Shown: positions 27,341 to 36,793 of the stretch, piece after piece
How positions within the stretch are numbered: position 1 is the stretch's first letter
Layout of the letters: each line of letters begins with the position of its first letter
Source: Desmonostoc vinosum HA7617-LM4
Lineage (GTDB): Bacteria > Cyanobacteriota > Cyanobacteriia > Cyanobacteriales > Nostocaceae
Reading direction: 5' to 3'
NCBI GenBank assembly: GCA_019359515.1
Contig: JAHHHC010000027.1
Span: 18,092 to 82,091, forward strand
DNA length: 64,000 bases
The notes under the pieces: generated by a model
The model's database searches: none
Told to the model about the DNA's origin: nothing
What the model saw: only the letters and a program-made list of their open reading frames with translations
Made by a program: the position numbers and the translations under genes

Positions 27341-29785
27341 ATGACTAATATTCGGGAACTAAGTCAAGGACTAGGAATTGTAATAATTCTTACAGTAGCT
27401 TTTTCTGTAAACTCGGCTATTGCCCAGGTTAGTCAAGATGAAACTTTACCTACTAATTCTAAAGTTTTAACACAAGGTAACATTACAACTATTGAAGATG
27501 GAACTCAATCTGGAGGCAATCTGTTCCACAGTTTTCAAGAGTTTTCGATACTGGAAGGAAGAACAGTTGAATTTAAAAATGCTGAAAATATTCAAAATAT
27601 TATTAGTAGGGTAACAGGAAATTCAATTTCTCAGATTGATGGCGTTTTAAAAGCTCATGGCACAGCCAATTTATTTTTAATTAATCCTAACGGGATTATT
27701 TTTGGTTCTAAAGCTTCTTTAAACATCGGCGGTTCATTTTTAGCTAGTACAGCGAGTAGTTTAAACTTTGCCGATGGTAGTAAGTTTAGCTCTACAAATC
27801 TTAAAACGACAAATTTACTTAGCATCAGTATACCTATTGGCTTACAATTTGGCTCAAAGGTAGGTTCTATCCATAATCAATCTCAAGCAAGTCCAAATAA
27901 TGCAACTAATTTCTACGAGCAACCCGTTGGTCTACAAGTACAACCTGGTAAAACTTTAGCACTAGTTGGCGGTGAGCTTGTGCTACAAGGTGGGAATTTA
28001 ACAGCAAAAGGAGGACGAATTGAGCTAGGAAGTGTAGCAGAAAATAGCTTTGTTGGTCTGAATTCAACAAACCAAGGCTGGATTTTAAGTTACGCAAATG
28101 TTCAGAATTTTCTAAATATTCAAATAATACAACGAAACGAAATTCCGTCTTACGTGGATTTAAGTGACAAGGGTAGTGGTAGCATCCAAGTGCAAGGTAA
28201 GCGCATACTGCTAAGTGGTTCATCACAGATTTTGGCTAATACTTTGGGTTCTCAACAAGGAGGTAATTTAATTGTGACTGCCTCTGAGTTAGTAGAATTG
28301 ATTGATCCTGGTGTGCCATTGACGACTGGGACTTTTGGTAGCGGAAACGCCGGAGACTTAACCATCACAACAAGTAAGTTAATTATCCGAGACGGCGCAC
28401 AGGTTCGCAGTGAAGCACAAGTATCTTCCAATAGTTTTGGTTTAAGTTCGGCAGGAAAATTAACTGTAAATGCCTCAGATTCCGTGGAATTGCTTGGTGG
28501 CTTTCCTATAGGTAATAGATTGATACCTAGCGGATTATTTAGCGTAACTTCCAGTAATGGAAATGCTGGTGATATAACTATCAATACTAAGAGGTTATAT
28601 ATACAGGGTGGGGCAAGGGTATCAACAGACTCAGCAGGAACTTTCTTGCCACCAAACTTTAAACAATTTTTACCAGCTACAGGGCAAGGAGGGAATTTAA
28701 CTGTAAACGCTTCTGAGTTTGTAGAAATCACAGGAACCTCAGTTAACGGTTTGCCCAGTGGCATGTTTACTTCAACTCAAGGCCCCGGAACTGCTGGAAA
28801 TTTAAAACTAACTACAGGGCAATTGGTTGTACGTGACGGAGCGATAATAAGCGTGAGTAGTGGAGTTCCAGACCCAAAGCGATTTACCTACCTGGGAGAT
28901 GCAAGTAAGTTAGGCTTAGCAGGCGAACTCAATATTACTGCTCGCTCAATACTTCTGGACAACAAAGGAAAACTTACATCTGAAACTGACTCAGGTAAAG
29001 GTGGCAATATTTCATTACAGGTGCAAGACTTATTACTAATGCGCCGCAACAGTCAAATATCCACCAATGCAGGTAAAACGGGAACTGGGGGGGATGGCGG
29101 TAACATCACCATCGATACACCTAATGGTTTTGTCGTTACTGCTCCCTTAGAAAATAACGATATTACTGCGAATGCCTTCTCTGGCAGTGGTGGTAAAATC
29201 ACCGTCAACGCTAAAAATATATTTGGGTTTGTGCCTCGCACGCGAGCAGACTTAGTTAAATTGTTAAACACAGAAGACCCAAATCAACTTAACCCCATTA
29301 ACCAACCAACCAGCGATATCACAGCGTTTTCTCAACAAAACCCTTCATTAAATGGCATAGTACAAATTAATACTCCCGATGTTGACCCCAGTAGAGGATT
29401 AGCACAGCTACCTGTAAATGTGGTTGAAACTGCTGGGCAAATTGTTTCTAACTGCAATCCCACAAGTAAAATCGCAAGGGGTTCATTCATAGTCAGTGGA
29501 CGTGGAGGAATAGCACCCAATCCTACAGAACCATTAACGGGTGATGCAGTACTAGCAGATTGGATTACAGTTGAGCCAAAAGCCGAGAATCGTGTTGATG
29601 GTATCCAGAATCGCACAAAAGATCAACTACAAACAGTCAATTCTGTAAATCAACCTACGCAAATTGTCGAAGCCCAAGGTTGGATTATAGATGCTAATGG
29701 TAATGTAGTCCTGGTTGCTCAAGCGCCTACTGTTACACCCCACAACTCAGCACTCACATCATCTGTATCTTGTGCTGCTAATTAG
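27341..29785 (+). CDS. Two-partner-secretion filamentous haemagglutinin-like exoprotein
   Basis: 814 residues. A signal peptide (LGIVIILTVAFSVNSAIAQ) is followed by the haemagglutination-activity TPS domain: LTQGNITTIEDGTQSGGNLF, SISQIDGVLKAHGTANLFLI and NPNGIIFGSKASLNIGGSF. The rest is built of degenerate repeats with GNAGDLTITT, GGNLTVNASE and GAQVRSEA-like units, predicted right-handed beta helix. The end (VSNCNPTSKIARGSFIVSGRGG, ALADW-like VLADWITVEP) is typical of cyanobacterial members. It would be exported by a TpsB outer-membrane partner, which is not in this window. Likely surface adhesin. Confidence 0.88.
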   Translation: MTNIRELSQGLGIVIILTVAFSVNSAIAQVSQDETLPTNSKVLTQGNITTIEDGTQSGGNLFHSFQEFSILEGRTVEFKNAENIQNIISRVTGNSISQIDGVLKAHGTANLFLINPNGIIFGSKASLNIGGSFLASTASSLNFADGSKFSSTNLKTTNLLSISIPIGLQFGSKVGSIHNQSQASPNNATNFYEQPVGLQVQPGKTLALVGGELVLQGGNLTAKGGRIELGSVAENSFVGLNSTNQGWILSYANVQNFLNIQIIQRNEIPSYVDLSDKGSGSIQVQGKRILLSGSSQILANTLGSQQGGNLIVTASELVELIDPGVPLTTGTFGSGNAGDLTITTSKLIIRDGAQVRSEAQVSSNSFGLSSAGKLTVNASDSVELLGGFPIGNRLIPSGLFSVTSSNGNAGDITINTKRLYIQGGARVSTDSAGTFLPPNFKQFLPATGQGGNLTVNASEFVEITGTSVNGLPSGMFTSTQGPGTAGNLKLTTGQLVVRDGAIISVSSGVPDPKRFTYLGDASKLGLAGELNITARSILLDNKGKLTSETDSGKGGNISLQVQDLLLMRRNSQISTNAGKTGTGGDGGNITIDTPNGFVVTAPLENNDITANAFSGSGGKITVNAKNIFGFVPRTRADLVKLLNTEDPNQLNPINQPTSDITAFSQQNPSLNGIVQINTPDVDPSRGLAQLPVNVVETAGQIVSNCNPTSKIARGSFIVSGRGGIAPNPTEPLTGDAVLADWITVEPKAENRVDGIQNRTKDQLQTVNSVNQPTQIVEAQGWIIDANGNVVLVAQAPTVTPHNSALTSSVSCAAN

Positions 29786-29809
29786 TGTTGTATTTCATTT
29801 AAAGAGATT

Positions 29810-30040
29810 ATGAACAATCAACAGGCTTTTAAGTCCACCAACAATACAGATGGTGACTTGCTCCCAGAGTATGAGTTTAACTATAGCAAGGCCAAGCCAA
29901 ACCGTTTCGCCTCTCAAGAAAAAAAAGCTCCTGTAACAGTTACATTAGATTCTGATGTTGCTGAAGTCTTTCAAACATCAGAAGCTGTTAATAACGCTCT
30001 CCGTGCCTTACTCTCAGCAATTCCCAAACCTAAAAGATAA
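29810..30040 (+). CDS. Antitoxin-like small protein without toxin partner
   Basis: 76 residues. The motif LLPEYEFNYSKAKPNRFA and the C-terminal VTVTLDSDVAEVFQTSEAVNNALRAL resemble BrnA/CopG-type antitoxin ORFs common in cyanobacteria, with an N-terminal toxin-binding-like part and a possible ribbon-helix-helix. It starts 24 bases after the haemagglutinin stop. The next gene on this strand is far away and the next gene is on the opposite strand, so no toxin is paired with it. Confidence 0.55.
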   Translation: MNNQQAFKSTNNTDGDLLPEYEFNYSKAKPNRFASQEKKAPVTVTLDSDVAEVFQTSEAVNNALRALLSAIPKPKR

Positions 30041-30049
30041 ACTCATGCT

Positions 30050-31081
30050 CTAATTCGTCTCCTGAATTTGCAGACGGACGGTGTGTTCAGTTGCACCACT
30101 CAGTTGCAGTTCCATGACTTCACCACCCAAAGGTTCTAAGCAATTGAGAAGCGATCGCAAGTTAGGAGTACTCGCACCAGTATCAACATACAGCCGATCA
30201 GCTAAATTGCCAATGCGTTTCCAAGTCATATACAATTTGGCGATCGTTTGTTCGATTTGGGAGGCTTGATTGACCAAATCAGCGGCTATGTTTAAACAGC
30301 CAACTCTCTGAGCTTCTTCTAAAGCCGTTTCGATGTCTATATCATCCTGTGTTAGCGCTTGGACTTGCGCCGCAGATTTGAGATATTTGGCTAAATTCCG
30401 GGCTTCTGTAGTTACCTGCTTGAGAGTATCCACATCAGGATTGGCAGCTATTTCCCTTTGTAAGGACTTTTGATGTGATTCTGGCAGTTTTTCCATTTCT
30501 TTCACTAGCGGGGCGATGTAGCGTGGTGGCAGGGTATTATCTGCGGCTTTTAGCTTGACTGGTTCAGGTAGTAAATCTGAGGACATCGCTGTCCATTCAT
30601 CAGTGAGTTGCCGAACTTCGCGCCTAGTAATGCGATCGCCTTTTTGCGCGGCTTCACTCACCATCTGTTGCACCTCTGGCGATGCTTTAGCAGTTTCTAC
30701 AAATGCTCGTTTACTAAAGTTATTCACAGCTCCAGGGTCAAGTCTGCCCTCTTCTAAAAGCGTATCAGCACTGTTAGCCAGTTGAATCCAAGCATAAGCT
30801 TGACTTTTGCTGATTTCTCGCTCCTTCAACCATTTGAGAAACCCCGTACCTCGTCCATCGCCACCTTTTTTTTCTCTATCGCGTACCGCCCGTAAAATAC
30901 GTCCCCGCCAAATTTCAGTTTGTAAATCGAAGCGATCGCATACTTGCCAGGCTATATCCAGTTGCTGCTGAAATTCTTGCTCTGGAATCCCCTCATCTTC
31001 CGGATCAGGTAATTCAAAAGTCAAGTCGGCTGGCTGTTGTAAGGCTTCAGCAAGATCATTGATATTGTCAGTCGATTGCAC
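30050..31081 (-). CDS. Conserved cyanobacterial protein with ParB-like helical DNA-binding features
   Basis: 343 residues. An acidic start (about 1-45) is followed by ILRAVRDREKKGGDGRGTGF and FLKWLKEREISKSQAYAWIQL, a helix-turn-helix-like stretch comparable to plasmid-partition or DUF3102-type proteins. QKGDRITRREVRQLTDEW is a second basic helical patch; the C-terminal 150 residues are helical and acidic with no known motif. I do not recognise a defined function. It lies 137 bases downstream of the nuclease gene on the same strand and may act with it. Confidence 0.55.
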   Translation of the reverse strand: MQSTDNINDLAEALQQPADLTFELPDPEDEGIPEQEFQQQLDIAWQVCDRFDLQTEIWRGRILRAVRDREKKGGDGRGTGFLKWLKEREISKSQAYAWIQLANSADTLLEEGRLDPGAVNNFSKRAFVETAKASPEVQQMVSEAAQKGDRITRREVRQLTDEWTAMSSDLLPEPVKLKAADNTLPPRYIAPLVKEMEKLPESHQKSLQREIAANPDVDTLKQVTTEARNLAKYLKSAAQVQALTQDDIDIETALEEAQRVGCLNIAADLVNQASQIEQTIAKLYMTWKRIGNLADRLYVDTGASTPNLRSLLNCLEPLGGEVMELQLSGATEHTVRLQIQETN

Positions 31082-31218
31082 AGTGGTAGTGTATTAATGG
31101 CTGCAACCGCCATATTATTGCATAAGTTGTGGTGTGCGGGGAAATGGAGAATGATGTCATCTCTGTTTGCTTCCCCGCGTCACCCACATCCCCTGGTTGG
31201 TGAGCGCGAACCACACCC

Positions 31219-32085
31219 TCATCCCTCATTAGCCCTTGAAATCGGCAATGGATGCGATTGAGACGGTTTAAAATCGGTAAACTCGCAGATGGAGTTAAAT
31301 GGGCAGAAACGGCAGTGGTATCCTGGATTTGGTGGGAAAATCTTGCTAAAACTATCAGATGCTTCTTGATATTTTTGCAAGTCATATTGATGCCTGTGAG
31401 CAATATTTGCTAACTCAAATTCTAAGGTTTTTAGTTCATTTTTATTAATACTAATTAAATCAGATTTTTTCGCTAACTCTAGATTGTAAAATGATGCAAC
31501 TGCCTGCTGTCCTGGGTAAAGGTAACGAGCAGCTAACAAGTAAACTAATGCTTGTCGTCGATCAAAAGCCGATTTACCTGTTTTAAAATCTAAGATATGC
31601 AAAGTGCGATCAGAGTCTATAAAAACACAGTCCATTGCTGCATATAAACGAAAGCAATAATCCTCTTTTTCAATGACAATCGGTTTGGGAAAACCCTCAT
31701 CACCCGGAGTTAATTGCACAATGCGTTTATTTAAAAGCAACGGAGCATCATGATATTTTTTCAAAATTTGCAGAACGCGCTGCTGGACTTGATTGCTAGA
31801 ATTAGCGAGCTTCAAGATTTGTGCAACTTTTGCTACACCATCTGATTGGTTTAATAAATGCCTATGGTGATGAAACTCATAAACCCCTTTTTGCGCGAGT
31901 ATGCCAATTCTTTGAGGTGCAGTAGCTGTTGTTAAAAGCGCTTTTACTTGTGGTTCATGTTGCCGCGCTTTAATAAACCCACGTCTCATTTGGCAATGCC
32001 AACGTTCTTGTCCTATAGCTGGGGCAACTAAAGACCAAAGATGATAACTGGCAAAAGGTCGATCAAGGGTTGACATTGCTAACAA
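31219..32085 (-). CDS. Cas4/AddB-like PD-(D/E)XK nuclease with predicted 4Fe-4S cluster
   Basis: 288 residues. Cys31 together with Cys258-x2-Cys261-x5-Cys267 at the C-terminus matches the four-cysteine iron-sulfur pattern of Cas4 and AddB nucleases. Between them, DCVFIDSDRTLHILDFKTGK gives the D...DxK active-site motif and RRQALVYLLAARYLYP gives the RecB-family QxxxY motif. So an intact RecB-type exonuclease domain is likely. Only this domain is present: no helicase is fused and no CRISPR array or cas1/cas2 is nearby. It could act in repair or defence; the next gene downstream is DNA-binding-like. Confidence 0.75.
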   Translation of the reverse strand: MLAMSTLDRPFASYHLWSLVAPAIGQERWHCQMRRGFIKARQHEPQVKALLTTATAPQRIGILAQKGVYEFHHHRHLLNQSDGVAKVAQILKLANSSNQVQQRVLQILKKYHDAPLLLNKRIVQLTPGDEGFPKPIVIEKEDYCFRLYAAMDCVFIDSDRTLHILDFKTGKSAFDRRQALVYLLAARYLYPGQQAVASFYNLELAKKSDLISINKNELKTLEFELANIAHRHQYDLQKYQEASDSFSKIFPPNPGYHCRFCPFNSICEFTDFKPSQSHPLPISRANEG

Positions 32086-32893
32086 ACAGTGAGAGAAAAT
32101 ACGTTGGGTGCTTGTTGCTACAAACGCTGGCTAAGAACCTCTTGGCAGTAAAGATGATTCAGTGACAAAAATGGCGAAAATGAGCGCCAGTAGCAACTCC
32201 AGCAAAATAAAATTTGGTATCGATGGATGGCGGGGAATTATTGCCTATGACTTTACTTTCCCTAATGTATGAAAAGTAACAAAAGCGATCGCCAATTATT
32301 GAGAAACAGACTATAGCCAAACTAGACCGATACTTATTGCCTAAGATACTCGGTTTTTAACTGAACGGCTTGCTCATAACTCAGTCCTAGCCTTAAAAAT
32401 TTGAGCTAAGACGTTGATGTCTACTGCTAGCTATAATCTGACACCCTACTGTGGGATTAAATATATCCCTGAATACGCTAGTCCTGCCACTCCAGAAATT
32501 ACTGATACTATTGTGGCAAATATAAAAAGTACATCGGATGAGTTGACTAGCAACAGCCAATCAAAATTAATTTCCATTTTCGATCTAAAAGCAAGCTAGT
32601 TGCAATTTATCTACACCTTACTTGATGTAGAAATGCTCAAGAATCTTACTAAAAAGTAAAAGACGATGCTCTGTATTCTATCTGTGGCGGCTATTTAGAT
32701 GAAGTTTTGCAACAAATTGGCTGTCAAGTTCTTCAGGAAATTCAAAATTTAATTGCTCTGCAATTGAATCTTTTGGTAAGAACCTAAAGAAGTTATAAGA
32801 ATTATGGAGACTGTGATTGCTAAGCTAGAGCCAGTAGCAGTTTAAAAGAATTGACTCTCTTTGTAAACGCAAGGAGTGTTGCAGTTAATAATT
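32086..32893. other. Stretch of about 800 bases with no supported gene
   Basis: This covers the promoter of the minus-strand nuclease and the leader of the LapA-like gene. A 60-residue reading frame at 32417-32599 (MSTASYNLTPYCGIKYIPEY) and a following short frame with ICGGYLDEVLQQIGCQVLQE are separated by stops; they could be remnants of a lost gene but match nothing I know. HIP1 sites occur at about 32285. Confidence 0.35.
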
Positions 32894-33172
32894 ATGAAGA
32901 CTATTGCCAATCTGCTGATATCTGTAGTTTTAGCCATCTGGGTAGTAGCGATCGCTATTATCTCAGTTCAAAACGCCACACCAGTATCTTTAAAATTCTT
33001 AACATTTCAATCAGTCCAGATACCAGTGGGTTTAGTCTTAGCTTTTAGTGCTGGTGCAGGAGTAATTGGCATGGCACTACTGCAACCCCTCTGGAGTCTT
33101 GCAGGTTCTGGGCGAAATAATTCTCGCTTAGAAGACGACGCTGAATTTTTTGTTGATGACGAAGATTTATAA
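32894..33172 (+). CDS. LapA/DUF1049-type small membrane protein
   Basis: 92 residues from ATG 32894 (an upstream TTG at 32876 is less likely). Two membrane helices, LLISVVLAIWVVAIAIISVQ and VGLVLAFSAGAGVIGMALLQ, flank NATPVSLKFLTFQSVQIP, the NxxPVxLxFL pattern of the LapA (DUF1049) family. A short acidic tail follows. E. coli LapA works with LapB in lipopolysaccharide assembly control; the role in cyanobacteria is not established. No LapB gene is nearby. Confidence 0.75.
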   Translation: MKTIANLLISVVLAIWVVAIAIISVQNATPVSLKFLTFQSVQIPVGLVLAFSAGAGVIGMALLQPLWSLAGSGRNNSRLEDDAEFFVDDEDL

Positions 33173-33247
33173 ACAAATGATAAAAGGCGATCGCGTTATC
33201 TTCAAAATACTACTTAATCAAGCCCAACTAGAGTTAACAGTCAAAAT

Positions 33248-33691
33248 ATGAGTGCAACTCATACAGCAGATTTTAATTTATGGATTCAAAAAACAGCCCA
33301 ATTATTGCGAGAACATCGCTGGCAAGAAATTGATTGGGAAAATCTTATTGAAGAGGTTGAAGGCTTGGGTAAAAGTGAAAGGCGAGCGATTGTTAGTCAA
33401 TTAACTCGCCTGCTATTACATCTGCTCAAGTGGCAATACCAACCTCAACGTCGCTCAGATAGTTGGTTAGATTCTATCACTGACGCTCGCACTCAAATTG
33501 AGCTAGCAATTCAAGATAGTCCAAGTCTTAAGAGTTATCCAACAGAGCAAGTAAAAGAGAGTTATCAAAGGGCACGCCGTCAAGCAGCTAAGCAAACAGG
33601 AATACTAATTTCCGTGTTTCCAGAAGAGTGTCCATATTTGTTAGAGCTAGTTTTAAATGAAGATTGGCTACCGCAAGAAGGTGAGTGCTAA
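33248..33691 (+). CDS. DUF29 domain protein
   Basis: 147 residues. WIQKTAQLLREHRWQEIDWE, NLIEEVEGLGKSERRAIVSQ, LLHLLKWQYQPQRRSDSWLD and FPEECPYLLELVLNEDWLP are the ordered signature segments of DUF29, a helical family with many paralogues per cyanobacterial genome. Function is unknown; no cofactor site is evident. It starts 75 bases after the LapA-like gene on the same strand and may share its transcript. Confidence 0.85.
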   Translation: MSATHTADFNLWIQKTAQLLREHRWQEIDWENLIEEVEGLGKSERRAIVSQLTRLLLHLLKWQYQPQRRSDSWLDSITDARTQIELAIQDSPSLKSYPTEQVKESYQRARRQAAKQTGILISVFPEECPYLLELVLNEDWLPQEGEC

Positions 33692-33991
33692 AAACTTTTA
33701 GGGAACAGAGAGCAGCGTGGTTTTGGGGTCTCCCCAAGTGGAGCGACTGCAAAGGAATAGGGTTGAAAGTTTTTTGTTATGTAACTTTGTTCTTAAAATC
33801 AATACCTCATTTACCTACAATCTGCTGTAAATATTCAGTGAAGCTGATTAATTTAATATTAAAGAATAAGTAAATAAAAACTCACTGTTCTACCTTTTGA
33901 TAGAAGCAATAATCTGTTCTAGAGATAGAAGTCTGAGTGTGTTTAAAAAAGTTATTTTGAAATACATAGAAACCCAATTAGCAATAGCAAG

Positions 33992-34009
33992 GTGTTAGCA
34001 AGCTAACAC
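33992..34009. promoter_or_regulatory. Palindrome upstream of a membrane protein gene
   Basis: GTGTTAGC (33992-33999) and GCTAACAC (34002-34009) form an 8-base inverted repeat with a 2-base centre, about 60 bases before the start at 34070. Size and position suit an operator or leader hairpin. Otherwise the 33692-34069 gap shows nothing recognisable. Confidence 0.35.
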
Positions 34010-34069
34010 ACTCACAGATTTTGGAAAGATTAATTTAGCCACATCTTTTAGTGAACTTTATCAACATCT

Positions 34070-34699
34070 ATGACTAACAGCAATCAAAACTATAACAAAG
34101 AAGTTCAACAGGGTTCTTACACTGATCCTAATGGGCATACTCACACCAATATCACCCAAACAGAAAAAACAATTAGCAATAATACAACTGTTCCTAACTC
34201 TGAATCATACCGGAATGGCTACGCCAGTGGTGTAGTTTCAGAACGTCGTTACCAGCAAGAGAATTTAGCAAAGCGTGAAGATAATTCTATAAGCGGCTTA
34301 ATCATTGGCTTTTTGCTAGCGCTTGCAGCGGTTAGTGCTGGTGCTTTCTGGTATTTTGCAGGACGTCAAGAAACTGTACAAGATACTGCTACACCAGCAC
34401 CAGTATTGACTCCTTCTCCTGAAGCCAAGCAAACACCACCCCAAAAGGAAATTACCATCATTGAAAAAACCAGGGATGTCCCAGTACCAGTTTTAGTTCC
34501 TCAACAACCAGCCCCAACACCAGCTGCAAAGCAAGACATTAACATTTCTGTTCCAAATCCTTTACCAAAGCAAACTGAGACTACTCCTAGTAAGGCTGAT
34601 ACCCAAAGCGATCGCACTACCCCCCCAGAATCGAGTCAAACACCTAATAGTACGTCAGATAGTACCAGTACTAATGGTACAGCTGATTCAAATCAGTAA
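34070..34699 (+). CDS. Single-pass membrane protein with Pro/Thr-rich tail, unknown
   Basis: 209 residues. A polar start (about 1-75, with YTDPNGHTHTNITQTEKTI) contains an Asn/Thr-rich part. One membrane helix follows (SGLIIGFLLALAAVSAGAFWYF, roughly 78-99). After it comes a Pro/Gln/Thr-rich, probably unstructured tail with KEITIIEKTRDVPVPVLVPQ. The composition suggests a cell-wall-spanning or envelope protein. I recognise no family. A clean terminator follows, so it is a single-gene unit. Confidence 0.55.
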   Translation: MTNSNQNYNKEVQQGSYTDPNGHTHTNITQTEKTISNNTTVPNSESYRNGYASGVVSERRYQQENLAKREDNSISGLIIGFLLALAAVSAGAFWYFAGRQETVQDTATPAPVLTPSPEAKQTPPQKEITIIEKTRDVPVPVLVPQQPAPTPAAKQDINISVPNPLPKQTETTPSKADTQSDRTTPPESSQTPNSTSDSTSTNGTADSNQ

Positions 34700-34740
34700 A
34701 GACGAATTAATTTCTCTGATGGGAAAACTAGTAAATACAA

Positions 34741-34764
34741 AAGCCTGCTTTGGCAGGCTTTTTT
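34741..34764 (+). terminator. Terminator of the membrane protein gene
   Basis: AAGCCTGC (34741-34748) pairs with GCAGGCTT (34753-34760) across TTTG, followed by TTTT, 42 bases after the stop. Confidence 0.8.
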
Positions 34765-34780
34765 AGATAAAATCACCAAA

Positions 34781-34805
34781 AAAAGCGGGCATAAAACCCG
34801 CTTTT
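34781..34805 (-). terminator. Terminator of ndhD
   Basis: AAAAGCGGG (34781-34789) pairs with CCCGCTTTT (34797-34805); read on the minus strand the stem is followed by seven T. It lies about 34 bases after the ndhD stop and faces the plus-strand terminator at 34741. Confidence 0.8.
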
Positions 34806-34838
34806 AAAGCAATACAAACTTAAACTATCAATCGCTAC

Positions 34839-36413
34839 CTAATTACCAATTGTCGGTGCAGTTAAAGAAACCGTTGGCGATTCTTTTTGTTGTACCAATG
34901 TTGGGACAGAATCACGCAACCTTGCCGTCAATTGTACAGTTGTTGAGTCGTAAATTTGAGTCAACAGTTTGGGGTAGAAACCAATACCAATAATTGGTAT
35001 TAACAAACAAGCGATGATAAACACTTCACGAGGTTCAGCATCTATTAAAGCTTGATGAGAAACCAATTCCTCATTTTCTTGACCATAGAAAATTTCTCGC
35101 AACATCGACAGCAGATAAATCGGAGTTAAAATTACCCCCACTGCCATCAAAAAGACCACAATGACTTTAAAAGTAGAGCTATAAGCATCGCTAGTTGCAA
35201 AACCAACAAACACCATCAACTCTGCCACAAAACCGCTCATTCCTGGCAATGCTAAAGAAGCCATAGAACAGGCGGTGAACATAGCAAAAATCTTCTGCAT
35301 CCTCTTGCCGACACCACCCATTTCATCCAACATGAGAGTGTGTGTTCGGTCATAAGTCGCACCGACAAGGAAGAATAAACTTGCCCCAATTAACCCGTGA
35401 GAAACCATTTGCAAGACTGCCCCGCTCAATCCCAAATCGGTGAAGGAGGCAATACCAATCGTCACAAAGCCCATGTGAGAAATTGAGGAGTAGGCAATTT
35501 TTCGCTTTAAGTTCCGCTGGGCAAAGGACGTTAGGGCAGCGTAGATGATGTTTACCACCCCCAAAATCACTAACACAGGCGCAAAATAGGCATGAGCATC
35601 GGGTAGCATTTGGGCATTCATGCGAATGAGAGCGTAACCGCCCATTTTCAGCAGAATACCTGCCAGTAACATGTGTACAGGGGCTGTAGCTTCACCGTGG
35701 GCATCTGGCAGCCAGGTGTGTAAGGGAATGATCGGCAACTTGACGGCGTAAGCGATCAAAAAGCCAGCATACAGTAAAAGTTGAAAATTGAGGGCATAGT
35801 CTTTGAGACCGAGCGATCGCATGTCAAAAGTCACGGTATCGCCATAGAAGGCCATTGTCAAAGCTCCCACCAAAATAAACAGCGAACCACCAGCAGTGTA
35901 TAAAATAAACTTGGTCGCTGCGTATTGCCGCTTTTTGCCTCCCCAAATTGCTAGTAGCAGGTAAACCGGAATTAATTCCAATTCCCATACCAGGAAAAAC
36001 AACAACATATCCTGGACGGCGAACACGGCAATTTGACCGCCATACATCGCCAAAAGCAAAAAGTAAAAGAGCCTGGGCTTGAGGGTTACAGGCCACGCCG
36101 CTAAGGTCGCCAAAGTGGTAATGAATCCGGTCAAAATAATTAGGGGCATTGACAAGCCATCTGCCCCTACTGACCACTTCAAATCCAATTGTGGTACCCA
36201 AGGATAACTTTCTACCAACTGCAAATCTGGATTGGAGAAATCGTACCCAGTGTAAAAAGCGTAAACAATCAGTGCAAAATCAATCAATCCCACAATCAAG
36301 GCATACCAGCGGACTGTTTTGCCGTCTTTATCTGGGATGAAGGGGGTTAGTAGTGACGCCGCTATTGGTAACAGAATAATCGTCGTCAGCCACGGAAAAT
36401 TAGCTGTATTCAT
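34839..36413 (-). CDS. ndhD: NAD(P)H-quinone oxidoreductase subunit 4 (NdhD)
   Basis: 524 residues with about 14 membrane helices. [24 protein letters not shown] antiporter motifs (here [20 protein letters not shown]), [20 protein letters not shown] and [15 protein letters not shown] are diagnostic of the Nuo-M/NdhD family, with the conserved Glu of the helix and Lys in [13 protein letters not shown]. It forms part of the proton-pumping arm of NDH-1, used in respiration and cyclic electron flow in the thylakoid. The length and sequence suggest the constitutive NdhD1 type rather than the CO2-uptake forms. Normally adjacent to ndhF, here separated by an inserted gene. Confidence 0.94.
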   Translation of the reverse strand: MNTANFPWLTTIILLPIAASLLTPFIPDKDGKTVRWYALIVGLIDFALIVYAFYTGYDFSNPDLQLVESYPWVPQLDLKWSVGADGLSMPLIILTGFITTLATLAAWPVTLKPRLFYFLLLAMYGGQIAVFAVQDMLLFFLVWELELIPVYLLLAIWGGKKRQYAATKFILYTAGGSLFILVGALTMAFYGDTVTFDMRSLGLKDYALNFQLLLYAGFLIAYAVKLPIIPLHTWLPDAHGEATAPVHMLLAGILLKMGGYALIRMNAQMLPDAHAYFAPVLVILGVVNIIYAALTSFAQRNLKRKIAYSSISHMGFVTIGIASFTDLGLSGAVLQMVSHGLIGASLFFLVGATYDRTHTLMLDEMGGVGKRMQKIFAMFTACSMASLALPGMSGFVAELMVFVGFATSDAYSSTFKVIVVFLMAVGVILTPIYLLSMLREIFYGQENEELVSHQALIDAEPREVFIIACLLIPIIGIGFYPKLLTQIYDSTTVQLTARLRDSVPTLVQQKESPTVSLTAPTIGN

Positions 36414-36793
36414 CGCAATTCGTCTGCAATCAAAATCATGTTTGGCAAAAAGTCACTAGTTATTAACTAACAGCTTTTTGGGGATTTGGTCTTCCTCGTT
36501 AGGTTGATTTAATTAACTTAACAATCCCCCATTGTTTCTCTTGAGAGTCTTTTTTTGACAGTTGGGGGTGCAAAATGTGGGTTAGGATACTCCACGTCAA
36601 GTCAAAAAGGAGCCGCTAGACTAGCATTATATCGATGCGATCGCTCACCAAGAACAAAGTTAATTTTGCTATGTTCGTCAATCCAAAACTAGCACTGGAG
36701 GAAGTTGAGTTTAATGAGAAGTGCGATTAGGTGGTTGCTGCACAACTAAAATATCTGTAGTATTTGGGTATATTTGTTTATGACACATACTGT
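36414..36793. promoter_or_regulatory. Divergent promoter region ndhD / duplicated-domain gene
   Basis: About 380 bases between two divergent starts. It must carry the ndhD promoter on the minus strand. A HIP1-related octamer lies at about 36638. No operator or riboswitch could be identified. Confidence 0.4.

Noticed and set aside
28252..28764. 170-codon minus-strand frame inside the haemagglutinin gene
   Set aside because: Shadow of a repetitive beta-helix coding sequence.
32417..32599. 60-codon frame in the 800-base gap before the LapA-like gene
   Set aside because: No ribosome binding site, no family match and no continuation after the stop; described as part of the gap instead.
36149..36340. 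Frames overlapping ndhD on the plus strand
   Set aside because: Opposite-strand by-products of a conserved membrane protein gene.
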